The notes below the pieces were generated by a model. It saw only the letters and a program-made list of their open reading frames with translations. It did not search any database and was not told the DNA's origin. From Anolis sagrei (Eukaryota > Chordata > Lepidosauria > Squamata > Anolidae), in the NCBI RefSeq assembly GCF_037176765.1, contig NC_090022.1, positions 80,316,209 to 80,380,208 on the forward strand: DNA of 64,000 nt. The letters are read 5' to 3'. Within the stretch, counting starts at the first letter, position 1, and the number at the start of each line of letters is the position of its first letter. The position numbers and the translations under genes are program-made. Of this stretch, positions 1-11,019 are shown one piece after another.

Positions 1-16
1 GAAGTGAGTAATCTAC

Positions 17-105
17 CTGTAATCTTTTTTGTGCCTCTACGGGTGTCAAGCCACTTCTCTGAACAAGACTCCAAAATACTGTATTGTACAGATTATTTAT
101 ATGAC
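17..105 (-). CDS. THG1L: THG1L exon 4 (tRNA-His guanylyltransferase), internal
   Basis: Read on the minus strand, this exon begins after an AG acceptor at 107-106 and ends at a GT donor at 16-15. Two bases complete the Cys codon split from exon 3, then 29 codons follow in phase 0 ([18 protein letters not shown], then [11 protein letters not shown]). This matches the recalled human THG1L segment after SWRQADC, with conservative changes only. It belongs to the C-terminal half of the Thg1 catalytic region. The remaining exons (roughly the last 90 residues of the family) lie to the left, outside the window. It is too short to appear as an ORF and was found by following the reading phase from exon 3. 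Confidence 0.93.
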
Positions 106-1218
<1,113 letters not shown>

Positions 1219-1235
1219 TTATGTGACACATATTT

Positions 1236-1470
1236 ATTTATTTATTTGAAACAGTTATATTCTGCCCTTCTCACCCTGCAGGGTACTCAGGGTGGAGAGC
1301 AACATATATATGACAAACATTGAATGCCGGGACATAAAACCATAAATATACACAAACATTAAAATCAGTTATTTCCACTTCAAAATCAGTTGCTTAAAAA
1401 CCATATAAAGGCAAGGATTGGATTATAACCACCGTCAAGGATCCAGAAGGATGAAGTTACCTACCATACA
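1236..1470 (-). repeat. L2-like LINE 3' tail, inverted
   Basis: On the minus strand this reads ccaccctgagtaccctgc, then a gagaagggcagaatata block and an (AAAT)n tail, the same arrangement as the plus-strand copy at 610-795. It lies just outside THG1L exon 3, within intron 2. The AATA-rich tail abuts the exon at a distance of about 45 bases. Confidence 0.5.
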
Positions 1471-1581
1471 TTCATGAATTAAAATATTTTTAAAGTAGTT
1501 TTAACACAGACACACAAAAATGTGTGAAATGGAGCATATTGAGAAGGGGTAGGACTAAAATAAACCTCTAAGACTAGTTAC

Positions 1582-1758
1582 CTTGCTCTTCTTTTAAACC
1601 AATTGCTCTTCTTTTTGAAAACAAAGCTGAATTCGTCACTTTGTCCATAAGCAATGACAATATCTTCCAGTTCTTGCATCACTGTCTGGGCACACTTGTT
1701 CATTAGCTGAAGGGCACGATCATCATTGGGCTTCTTAAAATCATGCTGTTCAGCAAAG
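1582..1758 (-). CDS. THG1L: THG1L exon 2 (tRNA-His guanylyltransferase)
   Basis: This 177-base exon lies between an AG acceptor (1760-1759) and a GTAACT donor (from 1581). It encodes [39 protein letters not shown], then [19 protein letters not shown]. It matches human THG1L closely. The SDE of YGQSDEFSF holds the second metal-binding acidic residue of the Thg1 3'-5' polymerase active site; the first is in exon 1. The intact splice phases (C+177 bases+AG) argue for a working gene. Confidence 0.96.
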
Positions 1759-2640
1759 CTTCAAATTATTAAAAAAATAAGCTGAATTTGTCAAATTTCC
1801 TAATTCTCAATAAGTGTTTAACTCATTTTATTATTTCAAGAAACTCCACTCTATGATATACCACTATACCATCATGATCATACCAGCTAGTCTGATTTCA
1901 CAACCTTAAGTAAAGCTTGGGCTGTTTCAGCTTCACCTGAGAATACCAGGGATTTCTAGGCAGGCAGAACTAGGAAAGAATTGCTGTCTGAAACTCTGGG
2001 CTGGGTATGAAGCATACAGGACTGGGCTAGATTAACAGTAGTTCTAAGTAAACACAAATCAAAGTACTGTCACAGTTTAAGATGCTTCAAAGGTATAACA
2101 TCTTGAACTGTAAAGACACACAATAAGGAGTGCCACATACTTCTTTCCCTTCAGGATGCAATATATAACAATCAAGTTGGAGAAAGAGTTTAGAGTCATG
2201 ACCACCTTTCACACTAAATTTGTGAAAAGACTGTATTCTGGATTTCAAGTTAACCAATCAGACAGCTCTACTAGGAAGGAGTATTGAGGATCTTTTAACA
2301 GTGCTTCCAAAAGTGGGCACAGTGAATAAAAATAAGGTGCCAATGAAAACACAAAGAAAAACATTTAGAAAAACCGCAACAAGTGAGTATCAGGAAGTTC
2401 AGCATGCATTAGCAGAAATACACATGTGTAATGACTTGTTTACAATACGATACTATAAATAGGTGACACTTATGAAGTCTAATTCAGATTCTTTCTGAAT
2501 TGTAAGACTGCGTTTTTAATTTGTTTTTGACAAAAACATAGCTGAACATTAATAAATTGATCCTAGCACACCAGGTTCATTTTTTTCCAATTAGGATGTA
2601 TTTTTAATGTTATTAGTAAATTTAATAACATTAAATTGGG
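1759..2640. other. THG1L intron 1, unique part
   Basis: AT-rich intronic sequence. I see no gene, no clear repeat and no conserved element here by eye. Confidence 0.5.
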
Positions 2641-2730
2641 GTGGTAACGGCCGACAGGGAGCTCTGGCGTAGGCTGGTCCATGAGGTCACGAAGAGTCGG
2701 AGACGACTGAACGAATGAACAACAAGTAAA
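2641..2730 (+). mobile_element. RTE-BovB LINE, severely 5'-truncated 3' tail
   Basis: The plus strand reads as the last codons of a BovB-type ORF (RELWRRLVHEVTKSRRRLNE) followed by a short gaatgaacaacaa tail. The same end occurs at the 3' end of the larger copy at 27030-27745 (VIRELWCGLVHEVTKTWKQL). This copy is less eroded than the larger one, so it is probably a younger, heavily 5'-truncated insertion. BovB is abundant in squamates. Confidence 0.8.
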
Positions 2731-2929
2731 TTTAATAAAGTTTATTTAGTAAATGCTACGATGACTGGTCTCAATAAATCTTTTTATAATTTCAATCTCC
2801 AAGGTGTCTTGTTTCCCAACTTTGGTCTTCAAGACGCTTGGAACTTCAATTCCCATAATCCAGAGCGTGTTTAACCAACTGGGAGGAATTCTGGGAACTG
2901 AAGTCCAATTCCAGCAGCCTGAACTGGCG

Positions 2930-3420
2930 CTGCGAGCACTGGGCCAATCACAGCGTCGAGCCCTCCCCCTTTCACTCTCATTGGCTGAGCGGTCGCCCAC
3001 GGCAACCAAGCCTTTCAGCCGTTCTCCTCGCCGCCAACGAGGGCAGCGGGCCTTACCGATGGAAGCCGCGCCCGTCCAACCGGACCACGACCCAGCAGTT
3101 GGGCAAACACGTGTCGTTGGCTTCGAAATCCCGCACGTATTCGAACTTGCTCTTCGCCATAGCGACGCGCCCACAACTCCGGCTCGTGCGGAGCCCGAAG
3201 GAGAGGGCGGCGGCAACTGAACGAGCGAGCCTAGGCCGCGCTAGCCCCAGCGGCGGAAGTACCATGGCAAAACACCGGAAAAGGCGGGCTCTAGCAACAG
3301 TATAGCACCGCGAGGGCTTCCGGGATTGGTGAGAGGCTCAGCGCGGGGAATATGGGCGGTGCTAATGCTGAAAGGCCCGCCCCCCGGAAGCAAGTGCTTT
3401 TCCACGTGGCTGAGAGGGCC
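2930..3420. promoter_or_regulatory. CpG-rich promoter region of THG1L
   Basis: GC- and CpG-dense sequence surrounds THG1L exon 1 and extends about 150 bases upstream of its first ATG, in contrast with AT-rich DNA on both sides. A cggcggaagtacc segment near 3250-3262 resembles an ETS-type GGAAGT site. No TATA box is evident. This is typical of a housekeeping CpG promoter; the exact start site cannot be read. Confidence 0.55.
3057..3265 (-). CDS. THG1L: THG1L exon 1 (tRNA-His guanylyltransferase), with N-terminal extension
   Basis: THG1L adds a guanosine to the 5' end of tRNA-His by 3'-5' polymerisation; the vertebrate protein acts mainly in mitochondria. Exon 1 ends in ...VRLDGRGFH and a split Arg codon at a GTAAGG donor (from 3056). 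RLDGRGFHR carries the first metal-binding Asp of the active site. Two starts are possible: the ATG at 3265, in a good CCATGG context, gives a 35-residue extension rich in Arg, Ala and Leu with no acidic residues, as expected of a mitochondrial presequence; the ATG at 3160 begins [14 protein letters not shown], the conserved core. Human THG1L also has a longer N-terminus before MAKSKFEYV, so I keep the upstream start. THG1L is transcribed away from SOX30. Confidence 0.92.
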
Positions 3421-3803
3421 CTGGGCACGTGCTCCATTCTTAAATGGAAAAATAGTCAATTAAACCACAGCTCTCGGGTTAAGCAATTCAATAGCATTGA
3501 GACAAGGCAGTTAAATTAAAGTGGTGCCAAATTGCCTCAATTCTACCATAGAATCATAGAGTTGGAAGAGACCCTCGTGGGCTATCCAGTCTAACCCTCT
3601 GCTAAGAAGCAGGAAAATCGCATTCAAAGCACCCCCGATAGATGGCTATCCAGCATCTTTAAAAACCTCCAAAGAAGAAGCCTCCGCGACACTCCGGGGC
3701 AGAGAGTTCCACTCTTGAACAGCTCTCACAGTAAGGAAGTTCTTCCTAATGTTCAGGTGGAATCTCCTTTCCTGTAGCTTGAAGCTATTGTTTACACGTC
3801 CTA

Positions 3804-3950
3804 GGGCCCTTGCACACAGCCCTATAGCCCAGAATACCAAGGCAGGAAATCCCACATTATCTGAGTGTGGACTCAGATAACTCAGTTCAAAGCAGATAAT
3901 GTGGGATCTTTTGCCTTGATATTCTGGGATATAGGGCTGTGTGGAAAGGC
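3804..3950. mobile_element. Palindromic MITE nested in CR1
   Basis: A 147-base inverted repeat: ggcccttgcacacagccc on the left is mirrored by gggctgtgtggaaaggc on the right, with arms reading cagataatgtgggat. It splits CR1 between gtccta and agcagaaaac, words that are adjacent in the intact CR1 copy. Related units lie at 4032-4316, 30588-30743 and 46415-46490. The superfamily is not certain, probably hAT-like. Confidence 0.75.
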
Positions 3951-4031
3951 AGCAGAAAACAAACCTGCTCCCTCCTCCCTGTGACTTCCTCTCACATATT
4001 TATTATACATGGCCATCATGTCTCCTCTCAG

Positions 4032-4316
4032 GCCCCTTCCATAGTTGAATAAAATTCCGCATTATTTGCGTTGAACTGGAATATATGGCAGGATGGGTTC
4101 AGATAACCCAGGGCTCTTACAGAATACCATGGCAGAAAATCCCACAATATCTGCTTTGAACTTGGTTATTTGAGTCCACACTCAGATCATGTAGGATTTT
4201 ATGCCTTGATATTTTGGGATATATGGCTGTGTGGAAGGGGCCCCAGTTCAAAGCAGATAATGTGGGAATTTTCTGCCTTGATATTCTGGGTTATATGGCT
4301 GTGTGGACGGACCCCG
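4032..4316. mobile_element. Palindromic MITE plus an extra half unit, nested in CR1
   Basis: Begins ggccccttccatag and reaches its mirror ggctgtgtggaaggggcc near 4245, followed by a second partial unit ending gctgtgtggacggacc. The CR1 words tctcctctca and gccttctcttct lie on its two sides and are contiguous in other CR1 copies. Either a second insertion into the first or an internal duplication would give this structure. Confidence 0.7.
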
Positions 4317-4584
4317 AGCCTTCTCTTCTGCAGGCTAAACATTCCCTGCTCTTTAAACCGCTGCCGTTTAAGTACGCCCTTAATCTCCATATGAGGAGCA
4401 GCAAACAAGCATGCCCTCTCCTCAAGGAGAGATCTTTCCACATTTTAAGCATGGCTATCATGACTGGTCTTAACCGTTTCTTCTCCAGGGTAAACATACC
4501 AAGTTCCAGGCCCTGTATCGCTTTAATAGTCCTCCTTCGTCTGTCACGCAGAGGCTGGAGCGCCACGTGTGGGGAGTGCTTGGA

Positions 4585-4650
4585 TGGGCGGAATGGGGTT
4601 GGGCTGGATGGCCCTCGGGGCCTCTTTCCCAGCGCCAGGATTCTGTGAAG
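4585..4650 (+). mobile_element. Short CR1 3' fragment
   Basis: The plus strand reads ggggttgggctggatggccc, then ggggcctctttcccagcgcc and ggattctgtga, a GC-shifted version of the CR1 3' end seen at 41185-41222 (ggttggactagatgg ... tctatgattctc). It lies next to and opposite in direction to the CR1 at 3547-4545. Confidence 0.45.
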
Positions 4651-4679
4651 GGAGAGGAAGGAGCGCGAGCGAACCTGGA

Positions 4680-4989
4680 AGGGGTCTTGGTCTCCATGGC
4701 GACCCGATTGTGACGCGGCGGGCGGCGTAACCATAGCGCCGGCTAGGCAACGGGTCCAAGGATGGAGGGAAGGAGGGAGGCGCGCCTGCACGTGGCCCCG
4801 CACCTTGGCAGCGCGAGGGTCCCGCGAGGCGGCGGTGGCGGCGGCGGCGCGTGGCCTTGGGGAGGGGCGGGGGAGGGTCCCGGAGCGGAGAACGTTGGCC
4901 CCCCCGCCAACCGCAGGAGACAAACGGGCGCCGGGTCACAGAGGCGGGCGGGCTGAGCTCACAATCCCGCAACAATCCCGCTGAGCGAC
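4680..4989 (+). promoter_or_regulatory. CpG-rich promoter and 5' leader of SOX30
   Basis: Very GC-rich, CpG-dense sequence directly upstream of the SOX30 start codon, continuous with the equally CpG-rich exon 1. It includes a (GGC)n-type run near 4830-4850 and no obvious TATA box. In mammals SOX30 is under strong promoter-methylation control, and a CpG island here would suit that; this is inference from the known gene, not from the sequence itself. Confidence 0.55.
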
Positions 4990-5842
4990 ATGGAGAAAGG
5001 GGCGCCGGAGGAAACCCCCCGGGAGGCGGCCCGGCTCCTGCTGCACCCGGCGGCCTGGCAAGGCGCCGCGCCCCGCCTGGACCGCCTCCTCCTGCAGCCT
5101 CTGCCCGGGCCGGCCAGCCGGGAGGCGCCCGCCCTGCTCCTCTTCCCCGCCAAGCCGCCCCCGCCGCCCCGGAAGGATGGCCAAGCCGGCGGAGGGCTCT
5201 CCCAAGGGCAGCAGGCCGGCCCTTCTTGCGAGGGGAAGGAGGCCAAGGGCCCGCAAGTCAAGGCAGAAGAGCAAGAGAGCCCCTCGCTCCTGGCGGCGGC
5301 AGCAGCAGCAGCAGGAGGAGGAGGGGGCGGCAGCACTGGCAGCAAGAAGAAAAGGGGGGAGCACAAGGCTGCCGCGGGTCGTCGGGGCGCCAAGGAGGAG
5401 ACTAGCCCCAGCGTCAAAGCAGAGGAGGACCTCGCCCAGGAGGAGGCGGCGGCGGGAAGCTGCCAGGCCAGAGACCCGGGCATCAAGACAGAGCTGGAGG
5501 AGCCGCCCGAGGGAAGCCTCAAGGCCGAGGGGGAGGAAGGGCCCGAGCCTCGGCCGCCCTCCAATGGCCCCGCCGCGCCCCACAAGGAGGCTCGGCCCAG
5601 CCAGCCCCCGGGGGCGCCTCCTCCGCCGCCGCCGCCGCCGCCCGAGCTGAAGATCCCGCTGACGCTCCACCCGGTCCCGCCCGGGGCCAGGATCCAGTTC
5701 CAGGGCCCGCCGCCGCCTGAGCTCATTCGGGTCACCAAGGTGCCCGTCACCCAAGTGCCCCTCAAAATGCAGTCCCTGCTGGAGCCCTCCGTCAAAATTG
5801 AGACTAAAGATGTGCCTCTCACAGTGCTGCCCTCAGATGCAG
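4990..5842 (+). CDS. SOX30: SOX30 exon 1 (HMG-box transcription factor), N-terminal region
   Basis: SOX30 is the sole SoxH-group factor, needed for spermiogenesis in mammals. Exon 1 gives residues 1-284 plus one base of Gly285. The end, QSLLEPSVKIETK then DVPLTVLPSDAG, is almost identical to human SOX30, as is KIPLTLHPVPPGARIQFQG at 221-239. The first part is diverged and low in complexity: Ala7-Gly6 at 102-114 and a nine-Pro run at 210-218. Five matches to the SUMO consensus (hydrophobic-Lys-x-Glu) occur at Lys91, 143, 166, 178 and 269. The ATG lies in a gcgacATGg context and is the first in frame. The GT donor at 5843-5844 leaves phase 1, matching exon 2. Confidence 0.95.
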
Positions 5843-5889
5843 GTAGTGGGCAGAGAGGGATGGAGAAAGAAAGGTTGCCCCACCTTGAT

Positions 5890-6080
5890 ACATTGATCAT
5901 AATAAACTTGTTTATATCCTGCCACCATCTCCCCGAAGGGACTCTTACAAAGGGCCGCTTACAAGGCACTCCAGCGTGCACATAGGACATACAAGCGGTA
6001 AAAACAGTACAAAAGTATAAAACAAGTCACATAAAATTATAACAACCCCCCTCCTCAACACATGTAGCACAACATCAAAA
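5890..6080 (-). repeat. L2-like LINE 3' tail, inverted
   Basis: The plus strand reads tttatatcctgccaccatct, ccccgaagggact and then ggccgcttacaaggc, the antisense of the LINE tail seen at 63515-63665. It begins just 45 bases after the SOX30 exon 1 donor. Confidence 0.55.
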
Positions 6081-6284
6081 TACTACAATTTTAAAACAAC
6101 AGTAGTTAAAACTAAGTGCCATCAATTCACAAGGTGTCAAGTATCACCTTGATCTTTAGGACTTATTGAACTGTGGGAGTCAAACCCTTCCAAGAGGCTC
6201 TCCAGATGCAGTCAGGCTGCAACTCCCACCAGGCTTAAGAAGCAATGCCAGGAGTGAGGAATGTAGGGAACTAAAGTCCAACAT

Positions 6285-6385
6285 AGGCTTGAGCAGACTT
6301 TGACCCTCCAGGTGTTTTGGACGTAACTCCTACAATCCCTAACAGCCCACTGGCTGGAGGGCCAAAGTTAGCTCATGCTTGGTCC
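6285..6385. mobile_element. Short palindromic MITE
   Basis: Arms are formed by gactttgaccctccaggtgt on the left and the roughly complementary ggctggagggccaaagttag on the right. It is related to the hairpin at 32149-32233, which uses the same ccaggtgttttggac arm. No target duplication is clear. Confidence 0.5.
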
Positions 6386-6879
6386 AACAACATCTAGGCC
6401 CCATCTACACTGTCAAACATGTTCAAAACACCAAGAACTATAGCAGCAAATATGGTATTTTGTCCATTTGGAAGAGCTGTTAAAGAAACAAATTTACAGA
6501 AAAGAATAACTTTTGATCTCAACAGTAACAATACTGCAATAGGAATGTGCTACTTTTTTTCTGACCAGAATTGGAATATTTATCTTCAGTTGCCAAGAAA
6601 AAAAAGATACAACAGGGCAGTTAAATTTGGAGGGGGGGGGGGGGAATAGTGATTTCATTTACGTTAGGTTGAGTGAGTAAATGTAACATTGTGCATAGTT
6701 AAAGAAGAAGTGTTATTATAGGGTCATATCTGCAGTCTATGTTGTGGAAAAGATGGATGAATTACTTCCTGCTATTATAAATAAAATTATACGTATTGTT
6801 GACAACACTGAGTAAGTGACTCAGTGGGTTGATCTGAAATTTGACATAGAAAACATACTATAAAATTCAGGATGGTCCT

Positions 6880-7105
6880 TCTGTGCATTGGAAATAAAAT
6901 TGAGCATTGGAATGTGACTCTGGAGACCAGGGTTCAAATCTCTGCTTGGCCACAGAAACCCAGGGGTGATCTTGGACAGGTCACATTCACTCAGCTTCGG
7001 AGGAAGAGAGAAGTAACTCCCTTCTGAACAAATTCTGCCAACGAAAGCTCATGATAGAGTTGACATAAATCAGAAATAACCTGACACAGCAGCAACAACA
7101 GGCCT
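6880..7105 (+). mobile_element. Sauria-type tRNA-derived SINE (partial)
   Basis: Contains the diagnostic middle and 3' segments: gactctggagaccagggttc aaatc (B-box-like), a cacagaaaccca block, ggacaggtcaca, and a 3' part ending gttgacataaatcagaaata. The 5' tRNA-like head is eroded. Confidence 0.75.
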
Positions 7106-7111
7106 ACAGGG

Positions 7112-7325
7112 ACAGCCCGCATAGTGTAGTGATTTGGGTGTTGGTCTAGGACTCTGGCAACCGAAGCAGATGTCTAATTGGCTATGGAAACCCATTGAGT
7201 GATTTTGAGCAAGTCACATTCTTAGCCTGAGAAGAAAGCCATGGTCAAAGCCTTCAGGAGAAATCTTGCCAGGAAAAGCCCATGATAGGATTGACTTAGG
7301 GTTGCCATAAATCAGCAATTCTTAT
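7112..7325 (+). mobile_element. Sauria-type tRNA-derived SINE
   Basis: Near full length. The A-box-like head is agtgtagtgatttgggtgtt, followed by gactctgg, a ctatggaaacccattgagtg block, gagcaagtcacattctt and the 3' end gttgccataaatcagcaatt. It stands head to tail with the partial copy just before it. Confidence 0.8.
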
Positions 7326-8952
7326 TTGAAGGGACAATGTGATATAGTAATAATACATCTCTGGGTAGAATTGAGGATCTTGGTTTACTATAAAATGAGT
7401 TCTCATGGATATGGAAGCAGTGTAACCAAAAAACATAACACAAGGTGGAGCTATGGCTTTTAAAATCAATAGCATCAGAACAAATTTAGCCTTAGCGAAG
7501 TCTCACAGTATAACCTTTCTCTCATACAAGCGGATGGTTGAATTTGTCTTCTAGGGGTAGGTGAGTTGTAAGATGGGGTCCTTGTTGGGTGGTGGAGAAA
7601 GGCTGCCATATATTCATCTACCTAGTATCTCATTTCTCATTGCCAGGAGATTACATCAGACACATGGTGTTTATCTAAGCACAGTGAAAATTAGTACTTT
7701 TAATCTCCAGTTATCAGCAACATGCAAAACTACACATAATATTCTGCTTACAATAATTATGAACATGTTCTTGTATATGTTTATGAAGTAGAAAGAAATC
7801 AGTAATTCAAAATAAGGACTATTAGTTATGATTAGCAGGAAAGGAGGGTCTCAAAATCAGTATGCATTACAGTTCAGGTGTAACTCTTCCAATATTAAAA
7901 TTCCACTAATTATACTGGGGTTAAGCAAGGTTTTATTTAAACAAATGGGTTATAATGGGAACATTTTCATAACATGTTGTTCAACTTAGAATAATTATCT
8001 TTGAAGTAAATACATCTTTGTGTAATTGTTGTTTGTATATTGTGCCAAGAAATTGTAAGAGAATGGCATCCAGAGTATTGGGTGCCATTCTTTTCATCTG
8101 CTAGATATAGCCATGCTTTCCCAAAATCACCATCCCCTTTTCTACTATTATTCATCGAATTTGCAAGAGCAGAAAGAAAATTAGATTTCAAATTTGGATT
8201 CAGTTGAAATCAAAGGCTACTTTTTATAGGTAGGAGGACTCCACTCACATAAGGTACCATAATCTAACTTTTGAAGACCCCTCTTGTTACCCTTACTACT
8301 GACCCCCTACACATTCAACAGAGTTGATATAGAAACTCCCCCTCCTCCCCCTTTCTACCCAAAGCAGCCCCTTAAACAAGCCATTTTCACTCACTAACTG
8401 GACCAAACTAACTTTGATCACATCTCGTGTTCATTTGATTTTATTGTTAAAATAATTTCCATTTAGAAATCTAGCATGCAATCCTAAACACACTTCCTTG
8501 GGAATAAATTCCACTGAATACAGCAGGAGAGTTTTCTGACTAAGCACATATAGGCTTGTAGCACTGTTAATGAGGTAGTATCTGAAAAAGGGAAAGTTGT
8601 ACACACAGTCATCTAATAATTGATCTCTTAATAATTTGTCAAATTAATCAAAGAAGTGTATGTAAGAGCCTTAAAATAACTGAGGCAAGGGGTTAATATT
8701 TGTCTTTAAACAACTGATATACAAAAACACCATATTGGATTTTAAGACTGTAGTCTACAAAACAGTTCATGATGTGCTATGCAGGAGTTGCTTTTCAAGC
8801 AAAACTAGTTAAAAGTTCTGTGAATTAATATAAATCGATTCATGGCCTTTTAATTCTGCAATGTATATTCAACGAATCTGATATTATTAGCATATACTTC
8901 CCTTTTGAGTATTATCTGTGTTATCCAGTATAACAATAATTAAGCTTCTTAA

Positions 8953-9273
<321 letters not shown>

Positions 9274-9534
9274 TAAAACAGGGTCAAGTGATGTACAAAA
9301 AAAATTAGAATCATAGACAGAAAATACAGATGAAACAGTGAGACAGATTTCTTTGTAGATGCCAGTTTTGTCACACATCTGTACACAGAAAATAATCCCT
9401 TCCCTCCCATTCTTCTCAGGGTCTGACATTTTTAAAATCACTTTGGCAGTACTTTGTAAGGAGCTGCTTTATAAAATCTGTAATTATTGGATATATAGAT
9501 TATGCATATATGCCTTTCTACAACTTAATTCTGG

Positions 9535-9745
9535 GTACCAGCATGGTTTAGTGGTCTAAGCATTGGACTTCAGCTGAAGACTAGGATTCAAATCCCCACA
9601 GAGCCATGGAGTCCTGCTGGGTGACCTTGAGTGAGCCATACTTTCTCCTCCTCAGGAAGGTGAAAGCAAAGGCAAACCCTGCCTGAAAAATCTTGCCAAG
9701 AAAGCCCAGTGGTCACCATAAGACAGAAATGAATTAAAGGCACAC
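9535..9745 (+). mobile_element. Sauria-type tRNA-derived SINE
   Basis: Head gcatggtttagtggtctaag and cattggact (A-box region), then aggattcaaatcccc (B-box-like), gagccatggag, gggtgaccttgagtgagcca and the 3' part aatcttgccaagaaagccc. Diverged from the copies in intron 1. Confidence 0.7.
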
Positions 9746-10659
9746 AGCTAGTACAGGGTCAGATTTCTTTAAGCAAATGATACTAAGAACCAGCCCATTT
9801 CAGTCTGCACTCATCTCCTCATCAGGCAAAGTTCTACAGAATGAAGAGTAACTGTGCAACAATTAAAATATGTAACCACATACACAAGTGCAACCAGACA
9901 TAATATTGTTTGCAGTATTGTTTTTCAATTTGTTTCTAATAGATATTCAGGATTATTGCTATAGATATCAGGACTACAGTGTGGGAAAGGTTCCACCATC
10001 TGTTGTATAGATATTTGTTGCTACTTCTTCTAATATTATTTTTAAAATAATTAAATAGTAGAAAGTAATATGGGCAAAATGGGCTTTGCCTAATATAATA
10101 TATGTAAGCATGTTTTTGCTATGGCAAATCCAAGGATGATTTATTTTGCTGGCCTTTCCCAAACTTCCTACCTCAAGTTTATCAATTTGCTGTGGGTTTA
10201 TCCAATAGTAGACAAGTATGCATTTCTATCCACGGATCTTGCCTTTCTACTCCCTAAAGCACTCCAAATATCATATCTGTTGAATAGGATCCCCCCCCCC
10301 CCAACCCTTTAATGCAAATTTAGGGTGAATAGGGTGAAGTGAAAATTCAGACCTTTGTAACAATCAGTGCATATATTAATGATCAGAGTACTAATTATAC
10401 ATTGGTAAAACGCATTTGCTAAATTGACTTCTGTTTCTTTAGCATGAAGTAAATTACTAAAACATAATTTATTGATGTATAAAGAATTAGACAGGACATA
10501 TTGGAGTGACTAATATATATAAAAATGGAAAGGGAAGAGCTGCATCTAGAAAAATATTCCCCATTCTGGGAGTCTGCAAAGCTTTCCTAAACATGCTGCA
10601 ATTAACAACTTATTCATTTATAAGCACTTCATATATTATCCAAGACTATGTAAAGAGGA

Positions 10660-10740
10660 ATAATAATAATAACAATAATAATAATAATCCCAGCATATAG
10701 ATCCCTTCTGCTGTGACATACTGTGGTTTTGTATCAGTAA

Positions 10741-10776
<36 letters not shown>
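10660..10776. repeat. Two (AAT)n microsatellites
   Basis: AAT repeats at about 10660-10688 and 10739-10776. The second adjoins the LINE tail that follows and is probably its 3' microsatellite tail in inverted orientation. Confidence 0.85.
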
Positions 10777-10900
10777 CCCACTTTATATCTCCTGCAGGAG
10801 ATTCAAAGTGGCTTAACATAAAAGCATCAGCATACAATTTAAAATATGCAAATATGCAAATATTAAAACAGGATTAACTATAAACAGTATTAAAAAGTTC
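10777..10900 (-). repeat. L2-like LINE 3' tail, inverted
   Basis: ccactttatatctcctgcag and gagattcaaagtggcttaac correspond to the antisense GC-rich block of the L2-like tail family in this window, with the (AAT)n run before it as tail. Confidence 0.5.
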
Positions 10901-11019
10901 ACTTTCCATACCTTTTTCTTATAATTAACATTTTATCAGTTTTAGTAATTAAATATGCATAATTACATGGGTTTTTAATAGCAGTAAACCAGTGAACATA
11001 ATCTTTTATTTTCCCATAG

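Larger units (their letters stand above)
3547..4545 (-). mobile_element. CR1 LINE 3' part, interrupted by two MITEs
   Basis: The plus strand begins with the antisense CR1 3' end (gaatcatagagttggaagag) and continues into antisense reverse-transcriptase C-terminal sequence (on the minus strand, LQERRFHLNIRKNFLTVRA). The copy breaks at 3804-3950 and 4032-4316, where palindromic MITEs sit, and resumes on each far side exactly where the intact copy at 59386-60069 continues. The CR1 is therefore older than both MITEs. It occupies the middle of the THG1L-SOX30 interval. Confidence 0.88.

Noticed and set aside
2746-3305. Other long frames across THG1L exon 1
   Set aside because: Shadows of the CpG-rich exon and promoter; the frame from 3265 matches THG1L.
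4291-5985. Long open frames on the minus strand and in other plus frames over SOX30 exon 1
   Set aside because: They exist because the region is GC-rich and stop-poor; only the frame beginning at 4990 matches SOX30.
6419-6649. 76-codon open frame in SOX30 intron 1
   Set aside because: Ends in a poly-G stretch, no recognised family, no splice context.
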